Shown: positions 25,680 through 34,677 of the stretch, piece after piece | Layout: each line of letters starts with the position of its first letter | Position numbering within the stretch: position 1 is the first letter of the stretch | Assembly (NCBI RefSeq): GCF_025717005.1 | Contig: NZ_JAOVZU010000005.1 | Coordinates: 124,001-188,000 of the forward strand | DNA: 64,000 bases | Reading direction: 5' to 3' | Source of the DNA: Actinotalea endophytica | Lineage (GTDB): Bacteria; Actinomycetota; Actinomycetes; Actinomycetales; Cellulomonadaceae | Made by a program: the position numbers and the translations under genes | Notes under the pieces: model-generated | What the model was told of the DNA's origin: nothing | Seen by the model: the letters and a program-made list of their open reading frames with translations, nothing else | Database searches by the model: none

Positions 25680-25700
25680 CCGCGCCGGAGCACGGCGCGG
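25680..25700. terminator. Hairpin between convergent genes
   Basis: CCGCGCCG and CGGCGCGG form a perfect eight-base stem with a five-base loop between the stops at 25639 and 25708. It could end transcription from both sides. Confidence 0.5.
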
Positions 25701-25707
25701 GTAGGGC

Positions 25708-28554
25708 TCAGCTGAAGCCGTGCGCCACCCGGGAGCGCTGCTCCTGGGTCTTGAAGAGCCGGAACCGCGGCAGGAACTTCTCCCAGTCGATCAGGTGGGA
25801 GTCGATCTCCGGGCCGTCGATGCAGGCGTGCTTGCGGATCATCTTCCCGTCGACGACGACCGGCACCATGCACGCACCGCACATGCCGGTAGCGTCCACC
25901 ATGATCGAGTTGAGGCTCGCGACGCACGGCACGCCGTAGAGCTTCGTCAGGTCGGACACCGCACGCATCATGAGCGGCGGGCCGATCGTGACGACCTCGG
26001 CGATCGTGCGGCCCTCGCCGCGCTTGTTCGCCTCGAGCATCTCCTCCAGCGGCCCCGTGACGAAGCCGTGGTGGCCGAGGGTGCCGTCGTTGGTGGCGTA
26101 GACGACGTCGAGCTGGTCGCCGTATTCCGCCTTGATCCGCCCGACCCGCTCGTCCTCGCCCGTCCAGAACATCAGGCTGGCGCTGCGGAAGCCGGCGATC
26201 AGCGTCACGTGGTTGCCGGCCTTCAGGTGCTCGCGCATGATCGGGAAGACCGGCGGGAGGCCGAGACCGCCCGCGGTGAACACCACCGTCGAGTCCTTCG
26301 GGTACTCGTGGATCTCGCTCGGACGCCCCAGCGGTCCGGCGATGCCGGCGAAGGCCTCACCGACCTTCATCTGGTTGATCTCCAGCGAGCTCGTCCCGAC
26401 GCCCTGGACGACCAGGCAGATCGTGCCGTCCTCGGTGCTCCAGTCCGCCAGGGTCAGCGGGATCAGCTCACCGTCGGGACGCGGCAGCACGCGGACGAAC
26501 TGCCCGGCCTGCGCGGACTGCGCGATGACCGGCGAGTGGACCACGAACTCGTGGATCCCGTCGCTGAGCTCGGCGGTCGACATGATCCGCTGGGCCGTGG
26601 CGGCCATCTCGGTGTAGGCCTGCGCACCGGAGACCATCGCACCGATCGTCTCGGGAGCGAGGTCGATCGCGCCGACGATCTCGCGCGCAGCCGACTGGCC
26701 GTCGCCCGCCGCGCGGATCGCGGTCGAACCACCGCGAGCCGCGTCGCCACCGGTGTAGACGCCCGGGAGCGAGGTCTCCTGCGAACCGTCGCCGGTGACC
26801 TCGATGGTTCCCCACTTGGAGGTCTGCAGCCGAGGCTCGGAGTCCTTGATGATCGGGTTGGCGTCGTTGCCGAGCGCCATGATCACCAGGTCCGCGCTCA
26901 CGGTCTCGGTCTGACCGGTGGACCGTGGCCGCCGGCGACCGGAGTCGTCAGGCTCGCCGAGCTCCATCACGTCGAGCGTCGTCGCCGTGACGAAGCCGTC
27001 GTCGTTGCCGAGGAACTCCGACGGAGAGCGCAGCACCCGGAGGCCGATGCCCTCCTCGAGCGCGTGGTGCAGCTCCTCCACACGTGCCGGCATCTCGGAC
27101 TGCGTGCGGCGGTAGACGATCGTCACGTTGCCGCCGAGCCGCCGTGCGGTGCGCGCGGCGTCCATCGCGGTGTTGCCGCCACCGATGATCAGGACCTGCT
27201 TGCCCTCGACGTCCGGCAGCGGGGTCTCGTACTCCGGGCTCTGCGCGTGCATGAGGTTGACCCGGGTGAGGAACTCGTTCGCCGACATCACGTTCAGCAG
27301 GTGCTCACCGGGGACGTTCATGAACCGCGGCAGGCCCGCGCCCGACCCGACGAAGATCCGCCAGAAGCCCGCGTCGCGCAGGTCCTGCAGCGTCGCGGTC
27401 TTGCCGACCACGAAGTTCGGCACGAACTTGCCACCGAGCAGCGTGATCTTGTTGACCACGTCGTCGATCAGCTCGTTCGGGAGACGGAACTCGGGAATGC
27501 CGTAGCGCAGCACGCCGCCGAGCGCGTGGAACGCCTCGAAGATCGTGACCGGGAATCCCTCGGCCGCGAGCAGGTAGGCGTTGATCAGGCCGGACGGCCC
27601 GGAACCGACGATCGCCACCGGAGGCTTCTCGGCCCGCTGCCACGGGTCCGGCCAGCTCGCGAACTTCTCGGCGGCGCCGTTCGGGTTCACCAGCTTGTCC
27701 CGCTCGGGCAGGAACCACTCGACCTGACCGATCTGGATCGGGTTCTGCTTGTGCAGGCACACGCCCTGGCACTGCAGCTCCTGCGGGCACACCCGGCCGG
27801 TCACGTCCGGCAGCGGGTTGCTGCCCTCGATCAGCTCGAGGGCGTCCCGGAACCGGCCGTTGCCGATCAGCTCCAGCATCGCGGGGATGTGGATCTTGAC
27901 CGGGCAGCCGCCCTTGGGTTCCTTGTGGTTCGCCAGGAAGATGCCCAGCTCGCACGGCTTCTCGGCGCACTGCTTGTCGCGCAGGGCCTCGAGCCAGATG
28001 AACAGGTCCACGTCCTCGCGGGAGTAGCCGAGGTTCATGTACCCGAGGTAGCCCTGGTTGACCAGGCCGAAGTCCTTGGCCCGCTCCTCCGGCTCGCGGA
28101 TGTGCGGCGGGATGGACACCGAGGCCGGCCAGCCGTCGGAGAGTCCGTCGAACATCGGGTAGCGCTCCGACAGGTGCTTGTCGATCGCCTTGATGAACAT
28201 CCGCTTCTTGCCGAGCGGCAGGTTCCAGACGAACCGCATGAAGAGCACGCTCACGTCGTCGCCGCGGCGGAGCAGGCCCCACAGCGTCTCGGTGAACTCC
28301 TTGCCGAGCTCCGGCTGGGAGAACTCCCAGGCCACCGCGGCCATGCCGTCCGAGATGAACATCTCCCGGAAGGCCGTCGGCTCGGCCAGCAGCCGGCGCC
28401 GCAACAGCTCCATCTGCTGGTGGAACTGCTCCACCTCGTCGGAGTGCTCCAGCTCGGCCAGCTGGGCCGCGCCGGTCTCGACCGCTCCCTGCGCGTCCAG
28501 GTACCTCAGCAGGTTCTCACGCCCCCCGGCAGCCGGGGGCAGGGTCTCGGTCAC
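25708..28554 (-). CDS. NfnB-NfnA-like (SudA-SudB-like) fused NADPH/ferredoxin oxidoreductase
   Basis: 948-residue flavoprotein joining two subunits normally encoded separately. After an N-terminal helical extension of about 200 residues without a recognised domain, the glutamate synthase small-subunit-like part has iron-sulfur cysteines (CPQELQCQGVC near residue 256), an FAD site (AIVGSGPSGLINAYLLAAEG near 315) and an NADP site (IIGGGNTAMDAARTARRLGG near 455). From about residue 665 a ferredoxin-NADP reductase alpha-type module follows (AGQFVRVLP, GGLGLPPVFPI), ending in a 2Fe-2S motif (GMCGACMVP with KHACIDGP). It probably exchanges electrons among ferredoxin, NAD(P)H and perhaps another acceptor; bifurcation is possible but unproven. 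The GTG at 28554 overlaps the nifJ stop (GTGA), so production is coupled to pyruvate:ferredoxin oxidoreductase. Confidence 0.87.
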   Translation of the reverse strand: MTETLPPAAGGRENLLRYLDAQGAVETGAAQLAELEHSDEVEQFHQQMELLRRRLLAEPTAFREMFISDGMAAVAWEFSQPELGKEFTETLWGLLRRGDDVSVLFMRFVWNLPLGKKRMFIKAIDKHLSERYPMFDGLSDGWPASVSIPPHIREPEERAKDFGLVNQGYLGYMNLGYSREDVDLFIWLEALRDKQCAEKPCELGIFLANHKEPKGGCPVKIHIPAMLELIGNGRFRDALELIEGSNPLPDVTGRVCPQELQCQGVCLHKQNPIQIGQVEWFLPERDKLVNPNGAAEKFASWPDPWQRAEKPPVAIVGSGPSGLINAYLLAAEGFPVTIFEAFHALGGVLRYGIPEFRLPNELIDDVVNKITLLGGKFVPNFVVGKTATLQDLRDAGFWRIFVGSGAGLPRFMNVPGEHLLNVMSANEFLTRVNLMHAQSPEYETPLPDVEGKQVLIIGGGNTAMDAARTARRLGGNVTIVYRRTQSEMPARVEELHHALEEGIGLRVLRSPSEFLGNDDGFVTATTLDVMELGEPDDSGRRRPRSTGQTETVSADLVIMALGNDANPIIKDSEPRLQTSKWGTIEVTGDGSQETSLPGVYTGGDAARGGSTAIRAAGDGQSAAREIVGAIDLAPETIGAMVSGAQAYTEMAATAQRIMSTAELSDGIHEFVVHSPVIAQSAQAGQFVRVLPRPDGELIPLTLADWSTEDGTICLVVQGVGTSSLEINQMKVGEAFAGIAGPLGRPSEIHEYPKDSTVVFTAGGLGLPPVFPIMREHLKAGNHVTLIAGFRSASLMFWTGEDERVGRIKAEYGDQLDVVYATNDGTLGHHGFVTGPLEEMLEANKRGEGRTIAEVVTIGPPLMMRAVSDLTKLYGVPCVASLNSIMVDATGMCGACMVPVVVDGKMIRKHACIDGPEIDSHLIDWEKFLPRFRLFKTQEQRSRVAHGFS

Positions 28555-31500
28555 TTGATGATCTCCGCGTCGCACGTGGCCTTGACCCGCTCGATCCGGG
28601 CCTGCAGCTCCGGGGTGACCTGGACCTTGTCCAGCGCACCCTCCTTCATCTTCGCCACCGTGCGGGCCTCGCCGTCGATGACCTGGGTGACCTTCTCGAA
28701 GAACATCGGCAGCTCCTGGTAGCAGGTGCCGCAGTCGGTGCACTTCGCCTGGTCGGTCGGGTCGAGCCAGACCGCTCGGTCGGCGACCGCGGTGGCCGCC
28801 GGGGCGGCGGCCGGAGCCGCAGCCGGGGCTGCTCCACGGACCGGCACGGGAGCACTCAGCCCGGACGGCGCCTTGCTCGAGGTCGCGAGCTCGGCCATCG
28901 CCCGTGCGATGTCGTCCATCGACGTCTCGCGCAGCGTCATCGCCTCGTCGTAGCGAGCCGTGATCGTCGCGAGGTCGCCGTCGTGCAGCGCGGTCAGCTG
29001 GTCCTCGTGCATGCCCGAGAGGTACTGCAGGATCTGCCAGTACCGCCGCCGGTCCTCGACGAGTGCCACGACCTGCCCCGAGCACTGCACCTTCATCAGG
29101 TGACGGTCCTCGTCGGTGGCGTAGATGAACGGCACCTTGCCCTCACGGTCGGCGACCTCGAGCTCGACGAACTCGTCGATCGGCACCGCGTTCGCCTCGT
29201 CCGCCGGCTTGAGCGGCCGGAACTGCTTCTTGAACCGCGTCTCGCCGAGGGCGAACTCCGCCGGGGTGAGCGACGTGGTCATCAGCTGCACCTGACCCGC
29301 CTCGTCGAGGTACTCGAGAGTCGTGTCGGTCCAGGTCTTGTCCGGATCGGGGTTGCCGTCGAGCGAGAACCAGTCGTACAGCGTCTTCCCGCGACGCGGG
29401 TCGTGCACGAACAGCGGGCTCATCCGGGACTCCACCGCGAGCCGCGACCGCGCCGCGGACGCCGCCTCGGCGATGCCGTGCTCGGAACCGCACGGCGTGT
29501 AGGTGTCCATCACTGCCGGACCCTCGGCGTAGCTGAGGAAGTCCATCGAGCTCTTCAGGAAGTGCCCGTGCATCGACGTCGACGTCGAGGCGACGTAGAC
29601 GTTCGGGTGGAACGACGCCAGCAGCCCGAGCTCCTTGCGGGACTCGTGCTTGCCGTCGTGCGCCCCGCCGAACCGCGACAGGTCGGAGTCCTGGCCGGTG
29701 AAGCTCGCCGTGGACGCCTGGCCGCCGGTGTTGGAGTAGGCACCGGAGTTCAGCACCATCACCTTGATCGGCGTCTCGGACGCCAGGATGCGGCTCATCG
29801 CGCCGAACCCGATGTCGTAGCTCGCGCCGTCGCCGCCGATCGTCATGATCGTCGGCATCATGTCCAGCTCGCTCTGCGTGAGCCGGTCCCAGGTCAGGCG
29901 CTGCATGACCTTCTCGTGGCGCTCGGGGTCGTACGCGTCGTCGATCTCGAGCCGCGCGGTGCGCATCGCGCGCACCTCGTCGACCAGGTCGTGCGCGACG
30001 CCCTCGAAGATGCCCTTCGCCAGCGGCTGAGCGTCCTGGAACAGGCTGTTCACCCACGGGTCGAGGTAGTTGTTGTAGGGCATCGTCGACGCGTAGACGC
30101 TCGAGCAGCCGGTCGAGTTCGCGACGATCGTCGAGGCAGGGCCTTCGCCGGTCGGGCCGGACTCGACCAGGTACAGCCGGCGCTCGAGCGTCGAGATCAG
30201 CGAGGCGACCCGCTCACGGCGCACCGTCTCGGACGGGTCCAGCGCGGCGAGCTTGTCCTCGAGGCCGCCGAGCAGCTCGGTGAGGGCCTTCTCGTGCGCG
30301 TCGCGCCGCTCCTCGCCGAGGGCGTGGCTCATCGACATCACCAGACGGATCGCGGTGACCTCGCCACAGCCGCGGCACGCGCCGTGACCACCGGTCGTCG
30401 AGTAGTAGTTGTCGTGGTCGAGCAGCAGCCGCTTGAGGTCACCCTCGGGCGACGTGGAGCCCTCGTAGAACCGCGCGGGCGTGTTCGGCAGCGCCGAGAG
30501 CAGCTCGAAGCGGTCCTGCAGGTTCGCCAGGAGCGTGTCGTCCTGGTCCACCGGCGTCAGCGCGCCGGGGCCGCAGACCTCGGTGCACTCCAGGCAGCCC
30601 GTGCACTTCCACGGGTCGATCGTCGCGCTGAACAGGCCGCCGCTGCCCGGCTTGGCCTTCTCCATCGCGTCGAAGTAGGGCCGGGTGCGCGCGACCGGGA
30701 AGGTCGCGAGCTTCTCGACCAGCGCGGACAGCGAACGGGCGAACGTCGCGCTCTCCGACTCCAGACCGGCACCGACCTGGGCGACCAGGTCGTGGAACGC
30801 CGGGGCGTCCTTCTCGGCCAGGTAGCGCTCCCGCACGCCCGCCGCCAGCGGGTACACCTGGGTCCGCAGCGAGGCGCGCTGCGCCTCCGGCAGGTCCAGC
30901 GTGTCGATCGTGGTCAGCAGCAGCGTGTGCAGCTCGTGGACGGTGTTCGGGATGGCGGCGTCCGGGCAGACCAGCGCGCACTCCATGCAGCCGGTGCACA
31001 GGTCGGGGTCGAACGCCGGAACCGTCCGGCGGAACAGGCCCTTGTCCTTCGCGCCGGCGGACCCCGCCGGCATGAACAGGCCGACACCCGGCAGCACCGG
31101 TGCCTCGCCGATCGTCCCCTCGCGGAACGGCCGCGCCACGATGTCCTCGTAGTAGGCCGGGTCGAACAGCGCGCTCGCGGTCCCGCTGTTGGACGAGCAC
31201 ATCTCCTGCGACACGGTCACGGGGCGCAGCATCCGGGCCGGGGCGGCCTCGGCGTCGATCGCGACCAGCTCGGGCGCGTCGTAGTCCACGGCGACGACGG
31301 CGTCCACCGCGTCGCGGATGACCGCCATGTTGCCCTCGACGACGGCCTCGCCCTTGGACCCGAACTTCTTCGAGATCTGCGCGCGGACCTTCTCCAGGAT
31401 GGCGTCCTGCGAGGCGCCCTTCGCGACCCGGTCGACGTGACCGGCGACCGCGCCGATGAACGCGATGCCCATCATGCGGGTCTCGAGCTCGGGCTTCGGG

Positions 31501-33539
31501 GCGTGCTTCTTGGCCACCGTGAAGGCGTCCATGATCATCAGGCGGATCTTGCGCTCACGGATCGTGGTGCGCGCGTACTTCGGCAGCTGACGCCAGAAGT
31601 CGGCCGGGCTGAGGTCGGACTGGATGATCAGCGTGCCACCCTCGACCAGACCCTTGATCGGGTTGGTGTGCACGAACGCCTTGTGGTCGGGCGAGAGCAC
31701 GACCTCGACGTCCTCGAGCTCGGCGTTCGTGATGAGCACGGGCTCGGGGCTGAGGGTGATGTAGTAGTTCGTCGGCGCGCCGGACTTCTCCGAGCCGTAC
31801 TTCGGGGCGGCCTTCGAGTGCATCCCGAGGACGCCGGACAGGATGTCCGTGAGCAGCTTGCCGGTCGCGATCGTGCCGTAGCCGCCGACCGAGTGGAACC
31901 GGATGCGCATCGCCTCGTCGGGCAGCAGCTGCGGGTTCTCCTTGGTCACCAGCGCCATGTGCTCGGTGCTCGGGTAGGCGGCCTTGAGACGCGCCTCGAT
32001 CTCGGCCATCTGCGGGGTCGGGTTCTTCGAGAAGAACTGCGAGCCCAGGTAGACCAACGGGGCGGCGGTGCCGTCGATCATCGCCTCGTAGGCGGCGACC
32101 AGGTGGCGCGGCTGCACGTCGTGGCCGCCGAGACCGAAGATCGCGGTGGTGACGTGCGGCAGCGCGGCCAGCGCCGGCAGCTCGTGGGCGGCGCCGTCGG
32201 CGTTGGCCCGGGCCTTGAACAGCGCGTTGCTGACCAGGCTGGTGAGCGCGGTCTGGTCGGACCGCTCGAGGACCATGACGCTCTTCTTGCCGGCCAGGGC
32301 CTCGACGATTTCGGCCTCGGGGAACGGCGAGAGCATCTTGACCGAGACGACGCCCACCTTGTGCCCGAGCGAGCGCAGGTACGGGACGACCGCGCGCACG
32401 TCGTCGGTGATCGAGCCGAGGCCGACCATGACGTAGTCGGCGTCCTCGACGTCGTAGGTCATCACGGGGCCGTACTCACGACCCGTGAGCTCGGCGTACT
32501 CGGCCATCGCCTGGCGCGCGAGCCTCGGCACCTCGGAGGCGAAGTGCGTGCGGTGGTCGACCGCACCGGCCTGGAAGTCGGGCTGGTTCTGCACCGGGCC
32601 GGTGAGGCCCGGGTTGTCCACGTCCACCAGCGCGGGAACGAGCTGACGGGTGCCCTTGCGGGGGGCGTTGCGCCACTGGCGCGACCAGGGCTTGTGCAGC
32701 TCGGTCGGCAGCCAGGCGAGGGTCGGTGCGACCAGCTCGCCGGCGTCGTCCGCCTCGATCGCGTCGGCGTTGGTGCCCAGGTGCGCCAGCAGGGCGTCCA
32801 TCGCGCCCTCGACCACGTCGTCCCGGTGCCGCTCGAGCCAGGAGGTGAGCTGGGCCACGCGGCCCTTGGCGCCGAACAGGATCTCCTGCGCCACGGTCGG
32901 GCAGTCGACGCGGCTGGTGGGGTCACCCACGTAGGCCCGCAGCATCTCGGGCTCGGGCAGGACCATCTCCGACATCATGTGGCTCGTCGAGAAGCCGTCG
33001 AACGAGTTCGCGACCGGGATGAGGGACAACGCCGAGGTGCGGTACGAGATCGCCGCGAGGTCGGCCGCCTCCTGCGGGTTCGAGCCGAACAGGATCGTGT
33101 AGCCGGACGGCAGGAGCGCGTACACGTCGTCGTGGCCGGCCATGACGTTGAGCGAGTGCTTCGACACCACACGGGCCGCGCACTGCAGCACGAAGCCGCC
33201 GATCTTCTTGCCGACACTGACGTAGTGCGACTCGAGGGCGTACAGGATGCCCTGGCTGGACGACGCGTTCGAGACGTACTGACCACCCGTGAGCGCGGCA
33301 CCGAGCGCACCACTCTGAGCGGAGTGCTCACCCTCCGTCTCGAAGAAGAACGGGTGCTTGCCCCACACGTTGACGTTGCCCTCGGCTCGCGCGGCCTCGA
33401 AGAGCTCGGAGATCTCCGTGGACGGCGTGATCGGGTAACCGATCACCCCGCCGCAAACGTGACGCATGACGTACGCCACGGCTCCGTTACCGTTCAGAAC
33501 GGTCGGCTTGCCGGGGTACTGAGGCTGCTGAGAGGTCAT
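28551..33539 (-). CDS. nifJ: Pyruvate:ferredoxin (flavodoxin) oxidoreductase with C-terminal ferredoxin
   Basis: 1662-residue enzyme, far longer than the usual 1170-1200. It converts pyruvate and CoA to acetyl-CoA and CO2 and reduces ferredoxin. Visible parts: N-terminal GYPITPSTE (pyruvate site), NSFDGFSTSHMM, two 4Fe-4S motifs CTGCMECALVCP (near residue 850) and CTGCLECTEVCGPG (near 983), the proximal-cluster region GACRGCGEV (near 1055), and the thiamine diphosphate block GGDGASYDIGFG with NSGAYSNTGGQ (near 1235). The two ferredoxin motifs are about 130 residues apart, roughly 75 more than in Desulfovibrio PFOR. After an Ala/Pro linker the last 75 residues form an extra ferredoxin (KCTDCGTCYQELP with a later Cys in ATCDAEI). 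Start ATG at 33539 has a weak ribosome site. It probably acts in anaerobic or microaerobic pyruvate metabolism. Confidence 0.94.
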   Translation of the reverse strand: MTSQQPQYPGKPTVLNGNGAVAYVMRHVCGGVIGYPITPSTEISELFEAARAEGNVNVWGKHPFFFETEGEHSAQSGALGAALTGGQYVSNASSSQGILYALESHYVSVGKKIGGFVLQCAARVVSKHSLNVMAGHDDVYALLPSGYTILFGSNPQEAADLAAISYRTSALSLIPVANSFDGFSTSHMMSEMVLPEPEMLRAYVGDPTSRVDCPTVAQEILFGAKGRVAQLTSWLERHRDDVVEGAMDALLAHLGTNADAIEADDAGELVAPTLAWLPTELHKPWSRQWRNAPRKGTRQLVPALVDVDNPGLTGPVQNQPDFQAGAVDHRTHFASEVPRLARQAMAEYAELTGREYGPVMTYDVEDADYVMVGLGSITDDVRAVVPYLRSLGHKVGVVSVKMLSPFPEAEIVEALAGKKSVMVLERSDQTALTSLVSNALFKARANADGAAHELPALAALPHVTTAIFGLGGHDVQPRHLVAAYEAMIDGTAAPLVYLGSQFFSKNPTPQMAEIEARLKAAYPSTEHMALVTKENPQLLPDEAMRIRFHSVGGYGTIATGKLLTDILSGVLGMHSKAAPKYGSEKSGAPTNYYITLSPEPVLITNAELEDVEVVLSPDHKAFVHTNPIKGLVEGGTLIIQSDLSPADFWRQLPKYARTTIRERKIRLMIMDAFTVAKKHAPKPELETRMMGIAFIGAVAGHVDRVAKGASQDAILEKVRAQISKKFGSKGEAVVEGNMAVIRDAVDAVVAVDYDAPELVAIDAEAAPARMLRPVTVSQEMCSSNSGTASALFDPAYYEDIVARPFREGTIGEAPVLPGVGLFMPAGSAGAKDKGLFRRTVPAFDPDLCTGCMECALVCPDAAIPNTVHELHTLLLTTIDTLDLPEAQRASLRTQVYPLAAGVRERYLAEKDAPAFHDLVAQVGAGLESESATFARSLSALVEKLATFPVARTRPYFDAMEKAKPGSGGLFSATIDPWKCTGCLECTEVCGPGALTPVDQDDTLLANLQDRFELLSALPNTPARFYEGSTSPEGDLKRLLLDHDNYYSTTGGHGACRGCGEVTAIRLVMSMSHALGEERRDAHEKALTELLGGLEDKLAALDPSETVRRERVASLISTLERRLYLVESGPTGEGPASTIVANSTGCSSVYASTMPYNNYLDPWVNSLFQDAQPLAKGIFEGVAHDLVDEVRAMRTARLEIDDAYDPERHEKVMQRLTWDRLTQSELDMMPTIMTIGGDGASYDIGFGAMSRILASETPIKVMVLNSGAYSNTGGQASTASFTGQDSDLSRFGGAHDGKHESRKELGLLASFHPNVYVASTSTSMHGHFLKSSMDFLSYAEGPAVMDTYTPCGSEHGIAEAASAARSRLAVESRMSPLFVHDPRRGKTLYDWFSLDGNPDPDKTWTDTTLEYLDEAGQVQLMTTSLTPAEFALGETRFKKQFRPLKPADEANAVPIDEFVELEVADREGKVPFIYATDEDRHLMKVQCSGQVVALVEDRRRYWQILQYLSGMHEDQLTALHDGDLATITARYDEAMTLRETSMDDIARAMAELATSSKAPSGLSAPVPVRGAAPAAAPAAAPAATAVADRAVWLDPTDQAKCTDCGTCYQELPMFFEKVTQVIDGEARTVAKMKEGALDKVQVTPELQARIERVKATCDAEIIK

Positions 33540-33870
33540 CTGCCTGTCCCGTGGTGTGAGCGGTCAACGGTGTCAGGTCGAGGGTCTGCAGCGACCCCGT
33601 CGCGACGATGGTGTCGTCGTGGCGGAACGCGTCGTCGCGGTCCTCCCGGCCCGGTCTTGGGCAGCGTAAGTCAGCCCATGACCGCCTCCCCGGACCATTC
33701 GTCCTACGAGGCACCCGTGACCGGGGAAAACCCGGCCGAAGCTCGTGTCATACCCGGCCGGCGGAACGGCGTGTCGCAGCCCGATCGCCGTTGACCAGCG
33801 GCATCGGGGCACCCACCCCGACGCCCCCGTCGGGCCTCGGCGACCGTGATAGGTCCGGCGCCCGGTGGCC
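33540..33870. other. Intergenic region upstream of nifJ
   Basis: 331 bases holding the presumed nifJ promoter. Near its left end TGTGAGCGGTCAAC and GTGTCAGGTCGAGG are seen but match no redox-regulator consensus well (no clear Rex or FNR site). The right end carries two hairpins for the upstream gene, listed separately. I support no gene here. Confidence 0.5.
33817..33834 (-). terminator. Hairpin downstream of cytidylate kinase-like gene
   Basis: CCCGACG/CGTCGGG stem with a four-base loop, about 40 bases after the stop at 33871. A second perfect stem, GGCGCCCG/CGGGCGCC at 33857-33882, encloses the stop codon itself. Both could separate this gene from nifJ transcription. Confidence 0.5.
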
Positions 33871-34512
33871 TCAGCGGGCGCCGAAGACCTCGTCGAGGGT
33901 CTCGGCCAGGACCGAGTCGACGACGATCCCGGACGTGGTGTGAGCGCCCAGTCCGGGCGTCGGCATGGCCGCCAGCGCCTCCTTCACGAGCGCGTGGGCC
34001 TGCTCGTCCGAGGTCTCCGCGGTGTCGATCACCAGGTCGAACTGGTTCTCCTTGGCCCAGTCCTTGCCGTAGAACATCCGGACGAACTTACGGCGCATCG
34101 CGTCGTCCGCCTTCACCCGGGTCAGTGCGTCCTCCAGCGGCATCGCGTCGCGTCGGGCGATCCGCTGGGCGCGCCGCTCCAGGGGCGCCTTGATCAGGAC
34201 GTGCAGCGCGTCGGCGTAGTCGGCGAAGAGCGAGAACCCACCACGGCCGAGGATCACGGTGTCCCCCCGCGCGGCGATCGCCTTCATCGTGGCGTCCAGC
34301 ATGTTGATCGTCGTGGTGGCGTCCTCGTCGAACAGCTCCCAGATGCTCGGCGGCTCGTCGTAGATCTTCGACAGCTGCGGGATCCCGTACTGACGCAGCA
34401 CCGAGTCGATCAGCGTCTTGTCGGCGAACGTCCAGCCGAGGTCCTTGGCGAGCGACTTGGCGATCCGGGCGCCGTGGCTGCCCATCTGGCGAGAGACGGT
34501 GACGAGGGTCAT
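33871..34512 (-). CDS. Cytidylate kinase-like family protein (PF13189)
   Basis: 213-residue nucleoside-phosphate kinase-like protein. It begins TLVTVSRQMGSHGARIAKSLAKDLG, where RQMGSHGARIA replaces the usual P-loop GxxGxGKS, the pattern of the cytidylate kinase-like 2 family. Later blocks ILGRGGF and HVLIKAPLERRAQRIARRD fit a kinase lid and core. The canonical Cmk is encoded separately at 55378-56088, so this is not the housekeeping enzyme. Substrate and role are unknown. The ATG at 34512 has AGGAG seven bases upstream. It lies upstream of nifJ on the same strand but with hairpins in the 331-base gap, so it probably has its own transcript. Confidence 0.82.
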   Translation of the reverse strand: MTLVTVSRQMGSHGARIAKSLAKDLGWTFADKTLIDSVLRQYGIPQLSKIYDEPPSIWELFDEDATTTINMLDATMKAIAARGDTVILGRGGFSLFADYADALHVLIKAPLERRAQRIARRDAMPLEDALTRVKADDAMRRKFVRMFYGKDWAKENQFDLVIDTAETSDEQAHALVKEALAAMPTPGLGAHTTSGIVVDSVLAETLDEVFGAR

Positions 34513-34677
34513 GGCACTTCTCCTGTCCGCGACGGTGCGGGCATCCGGGACCGGACGGCCCGGAGGACGCGACTGAGTCTACTGACGGAACGGTCAAAAG
34601 TCAGGATGTCCTGACGTATCCATGTCTCGCGGCTCGGTCCGCGGGCCTCGGCGCGGACGCCGGCCGCCGGCCGGCGG

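Noticed and set aside
33540-33600. Rex or FNR site upstream of nifJ
   Set aside because: TGTGAGCGGTCAAC only loosely resembles either consensus; the right half-site is missing.
28983-33794. Very long open frame (1603 codons) on the plus strand opposite nifJ
   Set aside because: Composed mostly of Arg, Val, Gly, Asp and Leu with no domain or ribosome site; high GC removes stop codons from the antisense strand of a real gene. The minus-strand frame carries all PFOR motifs.
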